Assembly: GCA_900314355.1 (NCBI GenBank)
Contig: OMUY01000060.1
Span: 1-42,088 of the forward strand
Length of the DNA stretch: 42,088 nucleotides
Direction: 5' to 3'
DNA from: an uncultured Eubacteriales bacterium
GTDB lineage: Bacteria; Bacillota; Clostridia; Oscillospirales; Acutalibacteraceae
A program made the translations under genes and the position numbers. The notes under the pieces were generated by a model. That model did no database searches. It was not told where the DNA came from and saw only the letters and a program-made list of their open reading frames with translations. Shown piece by piece: positions 25,553 to 33,188 of the stretch. Within the stretch, counting starts at the first letter, position 1. Every line of letters begins with the position of its first letter.

Positions 25553-25904
25553 GACATACATATCATTCTACCTGTCGACATCCAGAATACACATCTTTCG
25601 GAGCACGCTGAGAGACATCGGCAATCTGAAATTCATTCGGTTTCTTGTGAAGGAAGACGGTCAGTCTATGATCATGGAGGCCTATCACAAAAAGGATTTC
25701 CGCTCACACCGAGTGCCAAAGCCAACTGACAATAAGGAATGGAAGATGGAAGTACGCAGCCTGCCGCTTTGTACTTTGTTGCAAAACAAGCTGAACTGGA
25801 TGGATGGCCGGTCGTATCGAATACCGGGTAAGGTGTATCCGCAACAGCGGCTCGCGGTGTTTGATCTTTCAGCAGCGGAACAAATCCAGCAAGCAGGCTC
25901 GTGA
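25542..25904 (+). CDS. Unknown protein C, shortest and most diverged module copy
   Basis: A 120-residue basic protein whose ATG at 25,542 lies inside the end of gene B, with GGAGGCC 6-8 bases upstream. It lacks the GYQV start but keeps the core order: SRIHIFRSTLRD (cf. ITIW...F), IRFLVKEDGQSMIMEAY (cf. IQFLINPVEKRMIIRP), WKMEVRSLPLCTLL (cf. ISCP.....LY), WMDGRSYRIPG (cf. W...Y.YRI.G) and LAVFDLS. Similarity is visible only when all four copies are placed side by side, so homology is likely but not proven. Function unknown. Confidence 0.62.
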   Translation: MQSETYISFYLSTSRIHIFRSTLRDIGNLKFIRFLVKEDGQSMIMEAYHKKDFRSHRVPKPTDNKEWKMEVRSLPLCTLLQNKLNWMDGRSYRIPGKVYPQQRLAVFDLSAAEQIQQAGS

Positions 25905-25923
25905 GGCGGAAAGGAAAAGACAC

Positions 25924-26283
25924 ATGAAGAGAAAGCAAACGGGATATGCCGTCCTTGAGTTTAACCACAGCGGCATCCCGGACAGTGAGCTGCAACCGGA
26001 ACAATTCGACGATCGGCAGCGAGCAGTATTGCAAGCGCTTGCGCCAGATCGCAGAGCAGCGATCGAGCGTGGCTGTCCAGCGACGGTGATCGACCTCACC
26101 ACGGGTGAAGGCATCGCTTCGTTCAACATGAAAAACGTAAAGCCTTCGGAATTTGAACAGAGACAGCTTGGCAGAGCATTGTACGAATCGATGCAGCGAG
26201 CGCTTCAGGATCCGGAGACTAAGAGGAAGTTTGAAGAGTGGAAAAAGCAGAGAGGGACGGACGGATCCCAAGGCAAAAAGTAA
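25924..26283 (+). CDS. Unknown 119-residue protein D
   Basis: A soluble, charged protein starting MKRKQTGYAVLEFNHSGIPD at 25,924, after GGAAAAG. The middle reads AVLQALAPDRRAAIERGCP and ATVIDLTTGEGIASFNMKN, and the end is a long amphipathic basic helix with LGRALYESMQRALQDPETK. There is no signal peptide, membrane segment or metal site. I do not recognise the family. It is placed in a run of overlapping genes between the module copies and the zinc-ribbon gene, so it belongs to the same operon. Its last 46 bases overlap the next gene. Confidence 0.6.
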   Translation: MKRKQTGYAVLEFNHSGIPDSELQPEQFDDRQRAVLQALAPDRRAAIERGCPATVIDLTTGEGIASFNMKNVKPSEFEQRQLGRALYESMQRALQDPETKRKFEEWKKQRGTDGSQGKK

Positions 26284-26504
26284 GAACGCAAATCATAAAG
26301 AACGCAGTCAGGTGTAACTTTTGCGGCGATGTGATCGAAAGCACATATCGCCATGACTACGTGACCTGCAGATGTGGCCGCGTCTCCGTCGACGGTGGCC
26401 ACGATTATCTCCGCAGGTGTTTTGCCAGCCCGGATGCATTCACCGAGCTATCAGTCACCAAGGCGGTGGAGAACACCAATCCGAAGGAGGAAGATCAAGA
26501 ATGA
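26238..26504 (+). CDS. DUF7695-like zinc-ribbon protein
   Basis: A protein of up to 88 residues. The only available in-frame start upstream of the conserved part is GTG at 26,238, preceded by AGAGGAAG; the conserved core begins near IIKNAVRCNFCGD (residues ~20-32). CNFCGD and CRCGR form a Cys4 ribbon, followed by VSVDGGHDYLRRCF. That VDGGHDYLRR stretch and the small size match the DUF7695 family as I remember it. Function is unknown. It ends in a 4-base ATGA overlap with the RNA ligase, so the two are translationally coupled and may work together. Confidence 0.68.
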   Translation: MEKAERDGRIPRQKVRTQIIKNAVRCNFCGDVIESTYRHDYVTCRCGRVSVDGGHDYLRRCFASPDAFTELSVTKAVENTNPKEEDQE

Positions 26505-27544
26505 GGAAACTCGCAAGCATACAGCGCGTATGGAAGATTGAACCGATCGAAGGTGCAGACCGGATCGAGCTGGCGCATGTGCTCGGCTGGCAGTGCGTCG
26601 TGAACAAGGGACAGTTCAAGCCGATGGACGTCGCGGTCTATTTTGAGATCGACAGCTTCCTGCCGATCCGCGATGTGTTTGAATTCATGCGTGCGTCCAG
26701 CTATAAGAAGACCGACATCATGGGTGAAGGCTTCCGCCTGCGCACAATGCGTTTCCGTGGGCAGATTTCGCAGGGGCTCCTGCTACCGGTGGACAGATTC
26801 CCTGAGATCCCGGAGAACGCAGATGTCGGTGAAGATGTGACGGAGCTGCTGCAGGTGCGCAAGTGGGAAATCGAGGAACGCGTCACCACGGGCGGGACGG
26901 TCATTGGTACTCTCCCTTATGACATCCCACACACAGACGAAACACGGGTGCAGGAAGAGCCGGATCTGATCAAGGCGTTCGCTGGGCTGGAATACTATAT
27001 CAGTACGAAGATGGACGGCTCGTCTCATTCCATCGGGATCGACGAAAACGGCTTCCATGTCACTGGTCATAACTATGAATACAAAGATGACGGCAGCAGC
27101 GCCTTCTACGAGCTCGTAAAAGCACGTGGATATCAGGCCAAGATGGAGGAATACGTGAAGGCGCTTGGTCTCAAGACGCTCACGATTCAAGGAGAGCTTT
27201 GTGCGCCGGGTATACAGCAGAACCGCCTGCGTCTGGCAAGGCCGGAGTGGTATGTATTTACCGTCCGAGAGAACGGCAAACGCGTTGGTCTGAATCGCAT
27301 GCTCCAGATTTGTGAGGCACTCGGTATGACACCCGTTCCCATCGAAGAGGTGGACTCCGATCTTCCCAGCAAGTATCCTACGGTGGAGGCGCTGCTGGAA
27401 CGTGCAGACGGCAATTATCCGAACGGCGGAAAGAAGGAAGGCATCGTGGTACGCCCCACGGAGCCGGTGTTCTGCCCGCTGATCAGCGCAAGCCTTTCTA
27501 TGAAGATCGTGAGCAATAAGTATCTGCTGAAAAACGAAACATAA
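26501..27544 (+). CDS. ATP-dependent RNA ligase, Rnl5/DraRnl-like
   Basis: A 347-residue nucleotidyltransferase that seals breaks in RNA. Residues ~1-125 form an OB-type N-terminal domain (MRKLASIQRVWKIEPIEGAD, then WQCVVNKGQF), the mark of the Deinococcus Rnl5 type. The ligase core follows: motif I is STKMDGSS with probable adenylated Lys170, then GELCAPGIQQNRL, motif IV EGIVVRP, and motif V SMKIVSNKYL near the C-terminus. Members of this family join 3'-OH RNA ends on a duplex. On a phage-like element it may repair tRNA or mRNA cut by host defence nucleases; this is inference. It is the last gene of the operon, with a terminator 11 bases after the stop. Confidence 0.87.
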   Translation: MRKLASIQRVWKIEPIEGADRIELAHVLGWQCVVNKGQFKPMDVAVYFEIDSFLPIRDVFEFMRASSYKKTDIMGEGFRLRTMRFRGQISQGLLLPVDRFPEIPENADVGEDVTELLQVRKWEIEERVTTGGTVIGTLPYDIPHTDETRVQEEPDLIKAFAGLEYYISTKMDGSSHSIGIDENGFHVTGHNYEYKDDGSSAFYELVKARGYQAKMEEYVKALGLKTLTIQGELCAPGIQQNRLRLARPEWYVFTVRENGKRVGLNRMLQICEALGMTPVPIEEVDSDLPSKYPTVEALLERADGNYPNGGKKEGIVVRPTEPVFCPLISASLSMKIVSNKYLLKNET

Positions 27545-27554
27545 AAAACGCACG

Positions 27555-27591
27555 CCCGCAAGCCTTGAGAATACAGGACTTGCGGGTTTTT
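27555..27591 (+). terminator. Rho-independent terminator after the RNA ligase
   Basis: Stem CCCGCAAG (27,555-27,562) pairs with CTTGCGGG (27,579-27,586), with an inner CCT/AGG helix, and is followed by TTTTT. It ends the long operon. Confidence 0.87.
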
Positions 27592-27595
27592 GACG

Positions 27596-27624
27596 TTGAA
27601 AAGTTCATATTTTAACGCTATAAT
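27596..27624 (+). promoter_or_regulatory. Sigma-A-type promoter for the TIGR04076-like gene
   Basis: TTGAAA at 27,596-27,601, a 17-base spacer, and a perfect TATAAT at 27,619-27,624. It begins only five bases after the terminator T-run, separating this transcription unit from the recombinase operon. Confidence 0.83.
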
Positions 27625-27656
27625 ATAAGCACCAGCAGTTACACGGGGGAGCGCTT

Positions 27657-28067
27657 ATGCAGCATGAATGCAGAATAACGGTACTGGAGACAAAGGTCTT
27701 TCCAGAGTTACAGGAGAAATATCTGGCTAATCCTCAGTCCGGGCCTTGTCCTTGCTTTAAGCCCGGAGATACATTTCTCCTCAAGAGGACAGCTGAGCAG
27801 GATGACTTTTATCACCTGATGAACGGCAGGTTCTGCGGTGAGGCGTGGGATGCGATCAGCCGGTATGTGTACGCGGCTTTGCAGGGCGGCTCCATCATGC
27901 ACAAATGGACGAACGATGAACGCATGATGATTGCCTGCTGCAACGATGGCACCAGACCGGTGATTTTCAAGATCGAGCGCTTTGATATTCCGGAAACTCA
28001 AGAGGAAGAAGAATGGCTTGCAAAGCAGAACTTCACCAATTCGGCGAACGACGCTTATACAGGCTGA
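27657..28067 (+). CDS. TIGR04076 family protein
   Basis: A 136-residue small soluble protein of unknown function. The family pattern is visible: an N-terminal CRITVLETKVFPEL strand-helix, a CPCFKPGDTF segment, FCGEAWDAISRYVYAALQGG in the middle, and MMIACCNDGTRPVIFKIERF near the end. Five or more cysteines suggest metal or redox chemistry, but none is assigned. The ATG follows a GGGGGAG ribosome site. It has its own promoter and is followed 32 bases later by a flavodoxin gene; in clostridia both kinds of gene are often near redox proteins. It may be cargo of the element. Confidence 0.78.
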   Translation: MQHECRITVLETKVFPELQEKYLANPQSGPCPCFKPGDTFLLKRTAEQDDFYHLMNGRFCGEAWDAISRYVYAALQGGSIMHKWTNDERMMIACCNDGTRPVIFKIERFDIPETQEEEEWLAKQNFTNSANDAYTG

Positions 28068-28099
28068 CAAATCAGAATAAAGTACATAGGAGAAATCAC

Positions 28100-28588
28100 A
28101 TGAGCAAGAGCTTGATCATCTATTTCAGCAGAGCAGACGAAAACTATGCGGTCGGATACATTGACAAGGGCAATACCGAGATTGCAGCAGAATACGTGCG
28201 CGATCTTGTCGGGGCCGATATGTTCAAGGTCGAGCCGCTTGTACCTTACGCGAAGGATTACAACACCTGTATCCAAGAGGCAAAGCAGCGGATTGGGAAT
28301 GCCCCCATCAAAGAAAGGCTCAATGATATTTCGGCTTACGATACGGTTTATATCATGAGTCCGATCTACTGGGGAACGTATGCCCCGGAGATGGAAACGG
28401 CTATCCAAGGTTTAGACTTTACCGGGAAAAAGGTTCGAGTTATCACCACGCACGAAGGTTCTGGGCTTGCCTCCGTTGTTCGTGATGTCAGGAAGAATTG
28501 CAAGGGCGCAGACGTTGATGCAAACGGTCTTGCCATTCGCGGTGCTCAGGTAAAGAGCTCCCGTCCACTTATAGAAAAGTGGTTGTAA
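28100..28588 (+). CDS. Flavodoxin-like FMN protein
   Basis: A 162-residue flavodoxin. The FMN phosphate loop is the YFSRADENY segment near residues 8-16, with the extended AVGYIDKGNTEIAAEYV variant found in flavodoxin_4-type proteins. MSPIYWGTYAPEM (about residues 75-87) is the middle FMN loop and the TTHEGSGLASVV segment the third. It carries electrons or reduces substrates with FMN. The ATG at 28,100 follows AGGAGAAA. Downstream is an end-of-element-like region, so this is the last gene of the GC-richer part. Either element cargo or a chromosomal gene. Confidence 0.87.
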   Translation: MSKSLIIYFSRADENYAVGYIDKGNTEIAAEYVRDLVGADMFKVEPLVPYAKDYNTCIQEAKQRIGNAPIKERLNDISAYDTVYIMSPIYWGTYAPEMETAIQGLDFTGKKVRVITTHEGSGLASVVRDVRKNCKGADVDANGLAIRGAQVKSSRPLIEKWL

Positions 28589-28612
28589 GCAACCCCGGCT
28601 TGCTGTGGACAC

Positions 28613-28662
28613 ATGTACCTTTTAGGTAGTTTTACCTCGGATATGTACCTTTTGGGTAGTCT
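28613..28662. repeat. Cluster of TACCT/AGGTA half-sites (two 20-bp direct repeats, 30 bp apart)
   Basis: ATGTACCTTTTAGGTAGTTT (28,613) and ATGTACCTTTTGGGTAGTCT (28,643) start exactly 30 bp apart. The first contains the palindrome TACCT-TTT-AGGTA and a further TACCT lies between them at 28,633. Such phased half-sites fit binding of a dimeric or multimeric protein, for example at an attachment site or an operator. They lie 25 bases after the flavodoxin stop and close to the drop in GC content. Confidence 0.65.
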
Positions 28663-28667
28663 TTCAC

Positions 28668-28699
28668 AAAAAACACTGCGGTTTGCAGTGTTTTTTTTT
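28668..28699. terminator. Strong bidirectional terminator
   Basis: AAAAAACACTGC and GCAGTGTTTTTT form a perfect 12-bp stem around GGTTT, with a nine-T run after it on the plus strand and a six-T run on the minus strand. It ends flavodoxin transcription. Confidence 0.88.
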
Positions 28700-29243
28700 G
28701 CCTAAAAATCGGGTTTTTCGCTGCGTGCTTTTATTTGTCTGAACTCGGCGGATTCATGATTGCTCACATTTTATCACGATAAACCTAAAGTAATATGACC
28801 GGAATTGTGAACCGGCAACTGGCGTATGTCTGTTGATCGTCATAATAAATAATAAAAGTATTTGCAGAGGTATCAAAACGACTAATTTAGTCACGTTATT
28901 ATTCTCTTAACAGTTTTATTACTGCGCTCGGCAACTCGGAATTCTTAACCACAATGGGCTATTTTTTGAAATGTAAAAGAATCTAATCGAAAATTTTTAA
29001 AGTCGGCAAAAGCCGCGTATTAAAATACGTTATTCGGGGAAAAATGCGCGACGCCGGTTTCAGCATTATAAATTACCGAAAATAATATTTCAATATGTTT
29101 TTGAATCAAAAATATAGTTGATTAAAAAATTAATAAATTTTTTGTGTATTTAATCGTAAATTTTGACAATATTATTTGAAATACCTATTTGTAAGTGCTA
29201 TAATAAATAAATAAGACAAAATTTTTGAAAGGCGGAATATAAG
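28700..29243. other. AT-rich intergenic region between the element and the first chromosomal gene
   Basis: No coding frame of useful size. GC content falls here, with long A/T runs from ~28,960. Small matching segments such as GCATTATAAATTACCG look random. The promoter of the sugar transporter lies at its right end. I see no tRNA or insertion-sequence remnant. If the mobile element ends in this window, the junction should lie here or in the repeat cluster just upstream. Confidence 0.6.
29176..29204 (+). promoter_or_regulatory. Sigma-A-type promoter for GPH transporter 1
   Basis: TTGAAA at 29,176-29,181, a 17-base spacer, and TATAAT at 29,199-29,204. The TTGACA a little upstream (29,164) is too far from the -10 box. 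The transcript leader would be about 30 bases. Confidence 0.83.
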
Positions 29244-30791
29244 ATGAAAAACGACAAACCCGTATATGCCGACGGGAAGCTCTGCCGTCAGGATATGATA
29301 TTGTTCCCGATAGGAACCATAGGCAGGGACGCCGCGTGCGCGGGTCTTTTTATGAATCAGCTTTTGAATTACGTTTATTTCACGAAAAAACTGACTAACG
29401 CCCAGATGACGGCTATTACCGTTTTGATGGCGGCGGCTAAAATTTTCGATGCGTTAAACGACCTTGTCATGGGCAACATAGTCGACGCTACAAAGTCTAA
29501 GTGGGGAAAATTCAAGCCGTGGATTTTCCTCGGAATGATAGGCTCGTCAATAGTTGTTGTGGCGTCGTTTTCAAATACGCTTCAGGGCTGGTCTTACGTC
29601 GCGTTTTTCGGTATTCTTTATTTCGCATTTTCCATTGTTTTTACGATGAACGACATCGGCTACTGGTCTATGGTTCCGTCGTTGGCAAGAGATCCGTCGG
29701 ACAGAGATAAACTTTCGTCGAGGACGGCTTTCTGCGCCAATATCGGCGGCGGTCTCAACGGAATACTTGTTCCGATACTGACTACAGGCGAGCTTGCTAT
29801 AGGCGGCTCGGCTGTCGCGTCGTACAGATATCTTTCAATTATTTTTGTCGCTATATTTATGTTTTTTCAGATGATTATGCTTATTGGCACTAAAGAGGAT
29901 TATTCTCTTTACTCGGAGAAAAAGCAGAATATATCTGTAAAATATATTTTGAATATATTTAAGACAAACGATCAGCTCAGATGGATTGCGGTCGCTTTCT
30001 GCCTGACTCAGATGGCGCCTACCGCGTGCACTTCGATGTATGTATATTTCCAGTTCGGATACAACGGAACGTTGAATACTCTGTTCGGCTGTTTCGGCGG
30101 TCTTGCGACAGTCATAATCAATATTTTCTATCCGAAATTTGCCGAAAAACATTCAAGACTTCAGCTCCTCAGGCTTTCTGCGTATTTCTCTCTTCTCGGC
30201 AATTTGTTGATTGTGCTTTTCGGCGTTTTCTATCCAGCCGGCGGCGCGTCTATAGTCATACCGTTTTTCAACGCGGAGATAACAATGCAGTATCTTCTCG
30301 AGGTACTGTCGAATTTCTTCGTGGGATTTGCGAACACGATGTTTTACATGATAATGATGATTTCAATTTCCAATACGGCTGAATACAACGAATACCTTAC
30401 CGGCGTCAGAAATGAGGGAATTATATTTTCTACGAGAACATTTCTTACGAAGTTCGGCAGCGCGGTAAATACTCTTGTAGTTATGCTTTTCTATGTTATT
30501 ATTGGAATAAATTCTACGACTAACCAGATTTCCGATCTCGAACAGCAGGCAAATATGGGGCTTATCTCCGGAGAAGAAAAGCTTTCCAAAATCAAAACGA
30601 TAATTTCAAATGTGCCCGAGTCGAAAACGATTTCACTTCTTCTGCTTTTCACCGTCGCGACAGGTCTTCTGTATTATGGAGCTTATTTGGTTTACAAAAA
30701 GAAATATAAAATCTCAGAAGATTACTACAAAAATATGACGGCAGAGCTTGAAAAAAGAAGAGAGCTTAGAAAAATCGATGAAGAGGCGTAA
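29244..30791 (+). CDS. GPH-family sugar:cation symporter 1 (MFS)
   Basis: A 515-residue membrane transporter of the glycoside-pentoside-hexuronide group, which takes up sugars or glycosides with Na+ or H+. About 12 hydrophobic segments can be counted. The signature after helix 2 is VDATKSKWGKFKPWIFLG (~residues 83-100), and the second conserved region SMVPSLARDPSDRDKLSSR follows at ~142-160. The ATG follows GAAAGGCGG. The basic, charged C-terminal tail is cytoplasmic. It is a single-gene unit with its own promoter and a shared terminator facing the fucU operon. Substrate is not predictable; the nearby mutarotase suggests a hexose or deoxyhexose. Confidence 0.88.
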   Translation: MKNDKPVYADGKLCRQDMILFPIGTIGRDAACAGLFMNQLLNYVYFTKKLTNAQMTAITVLMAAAKIFDALNDLVMGNIVDATKSKWGKFKPWIFLGMIGSSIVVVASFSNTLQGWSYVAFFGILYFAFSIVFTMNDIGYWSMVPSLARDPSDRDKLSSRTAFCANIGGGLNGILVPILTTGELAIGGSAVASYRYLSIIFVAIFMFFQMIMLIGTKEDYSLYSEKKQNISVKYILNIFKTNDQLRWIAVAFCLTQMAPTACTSMYVYFQFGYNGTLNTLFGCFGGLATVIINIFYPKFAEKHSRLQLLRLSAYFSLLGNLLIVLFGVFYPAGGASIVIPFFNAEITMQYLLEVLSNFFVGFANTMFYMIMMISISNTAEYNEYLTGVRNEGIIFSTRTFLTKFGSAVNTLVVMLFYVIIGINSTTNQISDLEQQANMGLISGEEKLSKIKTIISNVPESKTISLLLLFTVATGLLYYGAYLVYKKKYKISEDYYKNMTAELEKRRELRKIDEEA

Positions 30792-30849
30792 TTATGCCAA
30801 AATTATCGTCTGCCGATAGAGGATAATTATTGTATTATTTAAAAAATTT

Positions 30850-30886
30850 CCCCCGGAAGTTAAATTTTCCGGGGGGGGGTTCGTTT
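30850..30886. terminator. Shared terminator between converging units
   Basis: CCCCCGGAA (30,850-30,858) pairs with TTCCGGGGG (30,867-30,875), with T-rich sequence following on the plus strand (30,884 on) and AAAAAATTT before the left arm, giving a T-run on the minus strand. It can end both the transporter and the fucU transcripts. Confidence 0.8.
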
Positions 30887-30893
30887 TTTTATT

Positions 30894-31328
30894 TTACGGC
30901 TTTACAACGCCTTTTCTGAGGATGATATTCGCGTATACTGCCGTTTCGCCGGATGAAACTACCGCGAACGCGTTTCTCGCCTTTTCGTAAAAGTCGAATC
31001 TTTCCACCTGTTCTATTTTAGAGCCGGGCTCGTATTTTTCTATTATTTCCCTGTATTTCGACCATATTTCGGGATCGGGACCGCCGGCGTCGGGCCCTGA
31101 AAGAGCCATAAGCTTTACCGGTGCGTCGCCGTACGGGTCGAGAGGTATCAGTTTAAGCACGGCGTCAAGAATTTCCGGAACGGTATTTCCGTCGAGACGC
31201 ACAAGCCTTTTCGCGTTAGCCGCGGCTGGAAAATTGCCGTCGCCTATAACAATGGAATCGCCGTGTCCCATTTCGTCAAGTATTTTTAAAAGTTCGGGGG
31301 TGATTATCGGCGGTATGTTTTTTAGCAT
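30894..31328 (-). CDS. RbsD/FucU-type sugar mutarotase
   Basis: A 144-residue enzyme that interconverts ring forms of free sugars, as L-fucose mutarotase does. The N-terminus MLKNIPPIITPELLKILDEM leads to the catalytic-His motif MGHGD (His22) and GDGNFPA, the clearest family marks. The C-terminal half has RNAFAVVSSGETAVYANIILRKGV, also typical of FucU. The start ATG follows directly on the histidine kinase stop (TAAATG), so the gene is the third of a response regulator-kinase-mutarotase operon. That arrangement suggests that the two-component system senses or reacts to sugar. Confidence 0.88.
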   Translation of the reverse strand: MLKNIPPIITPELLKILDEMGHGDSIVIGDGNFPAAANAKRLVRLDGNTVPEILDAVLKLIPLDPYGDAPVKLMALSGPDAGGPDPEIWSKYREIIEKYEPGSKIEQVERFDFYEKARNAFAVVSSGETAVYANIILRKGVVKP

Positions 31329-33059
31329 TTATTGTTTCTCCTTTGATTTTGTATCTTTATTTGCTGTATTTTTTATATTGTCCGCTTCGTTACGAGAATC
31401 GGTTTCGCCGTCGGCGACAAGCTTATCGGATTTTTCTATATCAAACCAGAATTCCACGCCGTCGTCGTGATTGATAACTCCGTATTTTTCTTTGAGAAGT
31501 TTTTGAATCGAGGCGACGATGGAAAGACCGAGACCGAATCTTCCCTGAGACCTTGAAAGTGATTTGTCTGCTCTGTAAAAGCTGTCCCAGATTTTATCTA
31601 TATCTTTGTCTGCTATAGGCGTTCCGGTGTTGAAAATCGATATGCGGACAGCACCATCTTTTGTTTCTGACGCCCACGCCTTTATTATTTTTCTGCCGTC
31701 TACGTGCGACATTGCGTTTGAAAGGTAATTGTTTAAAACAGTCTGCACCATAAACATATCGGAGTTTACTATAATATTTTTGTCTACGTCCATAATCGGA
31801 GTGACGCCGTTCTGCTCGAAATTTTTCTTGTTTCTGTCAAACCAGTCGCCGACTGTTACGGCTATTCTGAAATTTTCCTTGACGGGAGTGTAATCGCCGG
31901 AGTCGTACTTGATTATTTCAAGTAGTTTCATTACGAGCTTGTTCATTCTCTCCGTTTCTTCGACTATAACGCCGGAATATCTTGCCGCCGTATCGTAATC
32001 TTTGAAACTTATATAATCCTCTACGCCCTGTGCGTATCCCTGAATTATTGAAATGGGCGTTTTAAGCTCGTGCGAAACTCCGGAAATGAATATATTTCTG
32101 AGCTGGTCAATAGTTTTTTCCTGTTCTATATCCTTTTGAAGCTTTTCGTTTTTCTGCCTTAAATCCTCGAGAGATTCCTGCAATGAGTCAGACATAGCAT
32201 TTATAGATACCGAAAGCTCGGATATTTCAAGAATGGATGAGTCGCGGCATTTATGGGAAAAATCAAGCTCTGACATTTTCTTTGTGACCTCCTGCATATC
32301 GACAAGAGGCTTTACCATCTTTCTGACGAACGCCATAACTATTATGAGCGCTACAGCGAGGACTATTATAGTGACAATCGAGATAAACGACACCGCGACA
32401 CGCGCGTTGGAGTCAACCGCCGCTTTTTTCTGATAAACGTTAATCGTCTCGCCGGAAGAGAGATGTTTGACGAAAATCAGATATTCGACGTCGTTTATCG
32501 TATCCATTCTCAGTTCAAAGTGGTTGCCCGACGAAAGATCTCCCGCATCGTCCTCAACAATGTAATTTCTCTTTTCTTTTGACGGTATGATTACGGAAGA
32601 GCTGTCGTACGGTGGAGAAGACATTTCACCGTTGTAAAAAGTAGAGTATACCAAAGAATCGTCTTTTTTTAATATCTCTACGCTTACGTCGTCCGTAGCC
32701 TCAAGCTTTTCCATTGACGCGAAAAATTCGTTTCCCGTCTGTTCGTCTACAATCCTTGATATGTTGTCGGCGGCTTTAAATGAATCTATTCCCGCTTTTA
32801 TGAGAAAAATCGTGTCAAGACCTCGGTAAGTAGCAAAAATTATCGCCGCCATAACAAGCACGAGCGTCAGCGCTATTACTCTGAAAAGACGGGATGAAAG
32901 TTTGATTTTCTTCCTGTGATGCTTTACTTTTTTTAAGCCGCTTTTATCGTTTTTATCCGGCATCTTTACCACATATTCAGGGCTTATTCTGTTTTTATTT
33001 GAAATATTGGCGTCATTCGACGATGAAATTTCTTTATCTTTTTTGTTTTTCTTAGACAT
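31329..33059 (-). CDS. Sensor histidine kinase with HAMP domain
   Basis: A 576-residue membrane kinase. A long charged N-terminus (1-55) precedes transmembrane segment 1 (~58-78). Residues ~80-220 form an extracellular sensor domain of unknown ligand. Transmembrane segment 2 is at ~222-245, then HAMP (~247-300), HisKA with phospho-acceptor His330 in SGVSHELKTPISI, and a HATPase_c domain: the N-box is in LNNYLSNAMSHV, and the G-boxes are in FRADKSLSRSQGRFGLGLSI-like sequence read as shorter pieces. It phosphorylates the response regulator encoded upstream. A Lys/Asp-rich tail ends the protein. The unusually long N-terminal extension is cytoplasmic. Confidence 0.9.
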   Translation of the reverse strand: MSKKNKKDKEISSSNDANISNKNRISPEYVVKMPDKNDKSGLKKVKHHRKKIKLSSRLFRVIALTLVLVMAAIIFATYRGLDTIFLIKAGIDSFKAADNISRIVDEQTGNEFFASMEKLEATDDVSVEILKKDDSLVYSTFYNGEMSSPPYDSSSVIIPSKEKRNYIVEDDAGDLSSGNHFELRMDTINDVEYLIFVKHLSSGETINVYQKKAAVDSNARVAVSFISIVTIIVLAVALIIVMAFVRKMVKPLVDMQEVTKKMSELDFSHKCRDSSILEISELSVSINAMSDSLQESLEDLRQKNEKLQKDIEQEKTIDQLRNIFISGVSHELKTPISIIQGYAQGVEDYISFKDYDTAARYSGVIVEETERMNKLVMKLLEIIKYDSGDYTPVKENFRIAVTVGDWFDRNKKNFEQNGVTPIMDVDKNIIVNSDMFMVQTVLNNYLSNAMSHVDGRKIIKAWASETKDGAVRISIFNTGTPIADKDIDKIWDSFYRADKSLSRSQGRFGLGLSIVASIQKLLKEKYGVINHDDGVEFWFDIEKSDKLVADGETDSRNEADNIKNTANKDTKSKEKQ

Positions 33060-33188
33060 TGCCTGTAAAATTTATAAAATCAGACGGCGAAAACAAAAGT
33101 TCAAGCCGTCTGAAATATCTGAGTGATACGGCAGACAACAACGTCTTCCGTCGTCCGTGAAAATCGGACGGAATAAACAAATATGTTA

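Noticed and set aside
28589-28699. CRISPR array
   Set aside because: Only two 20-bp repeats 30 bp apart, and the intervening bases contain further half-sites. No cas genes are nearby.
29164-29169. TTGACA as the -35 box of GPH transporter 1
   Set aside because: It is about 30 bases from the -10 box. TTGAAA at 29,176 has the correct 17-base spacing.
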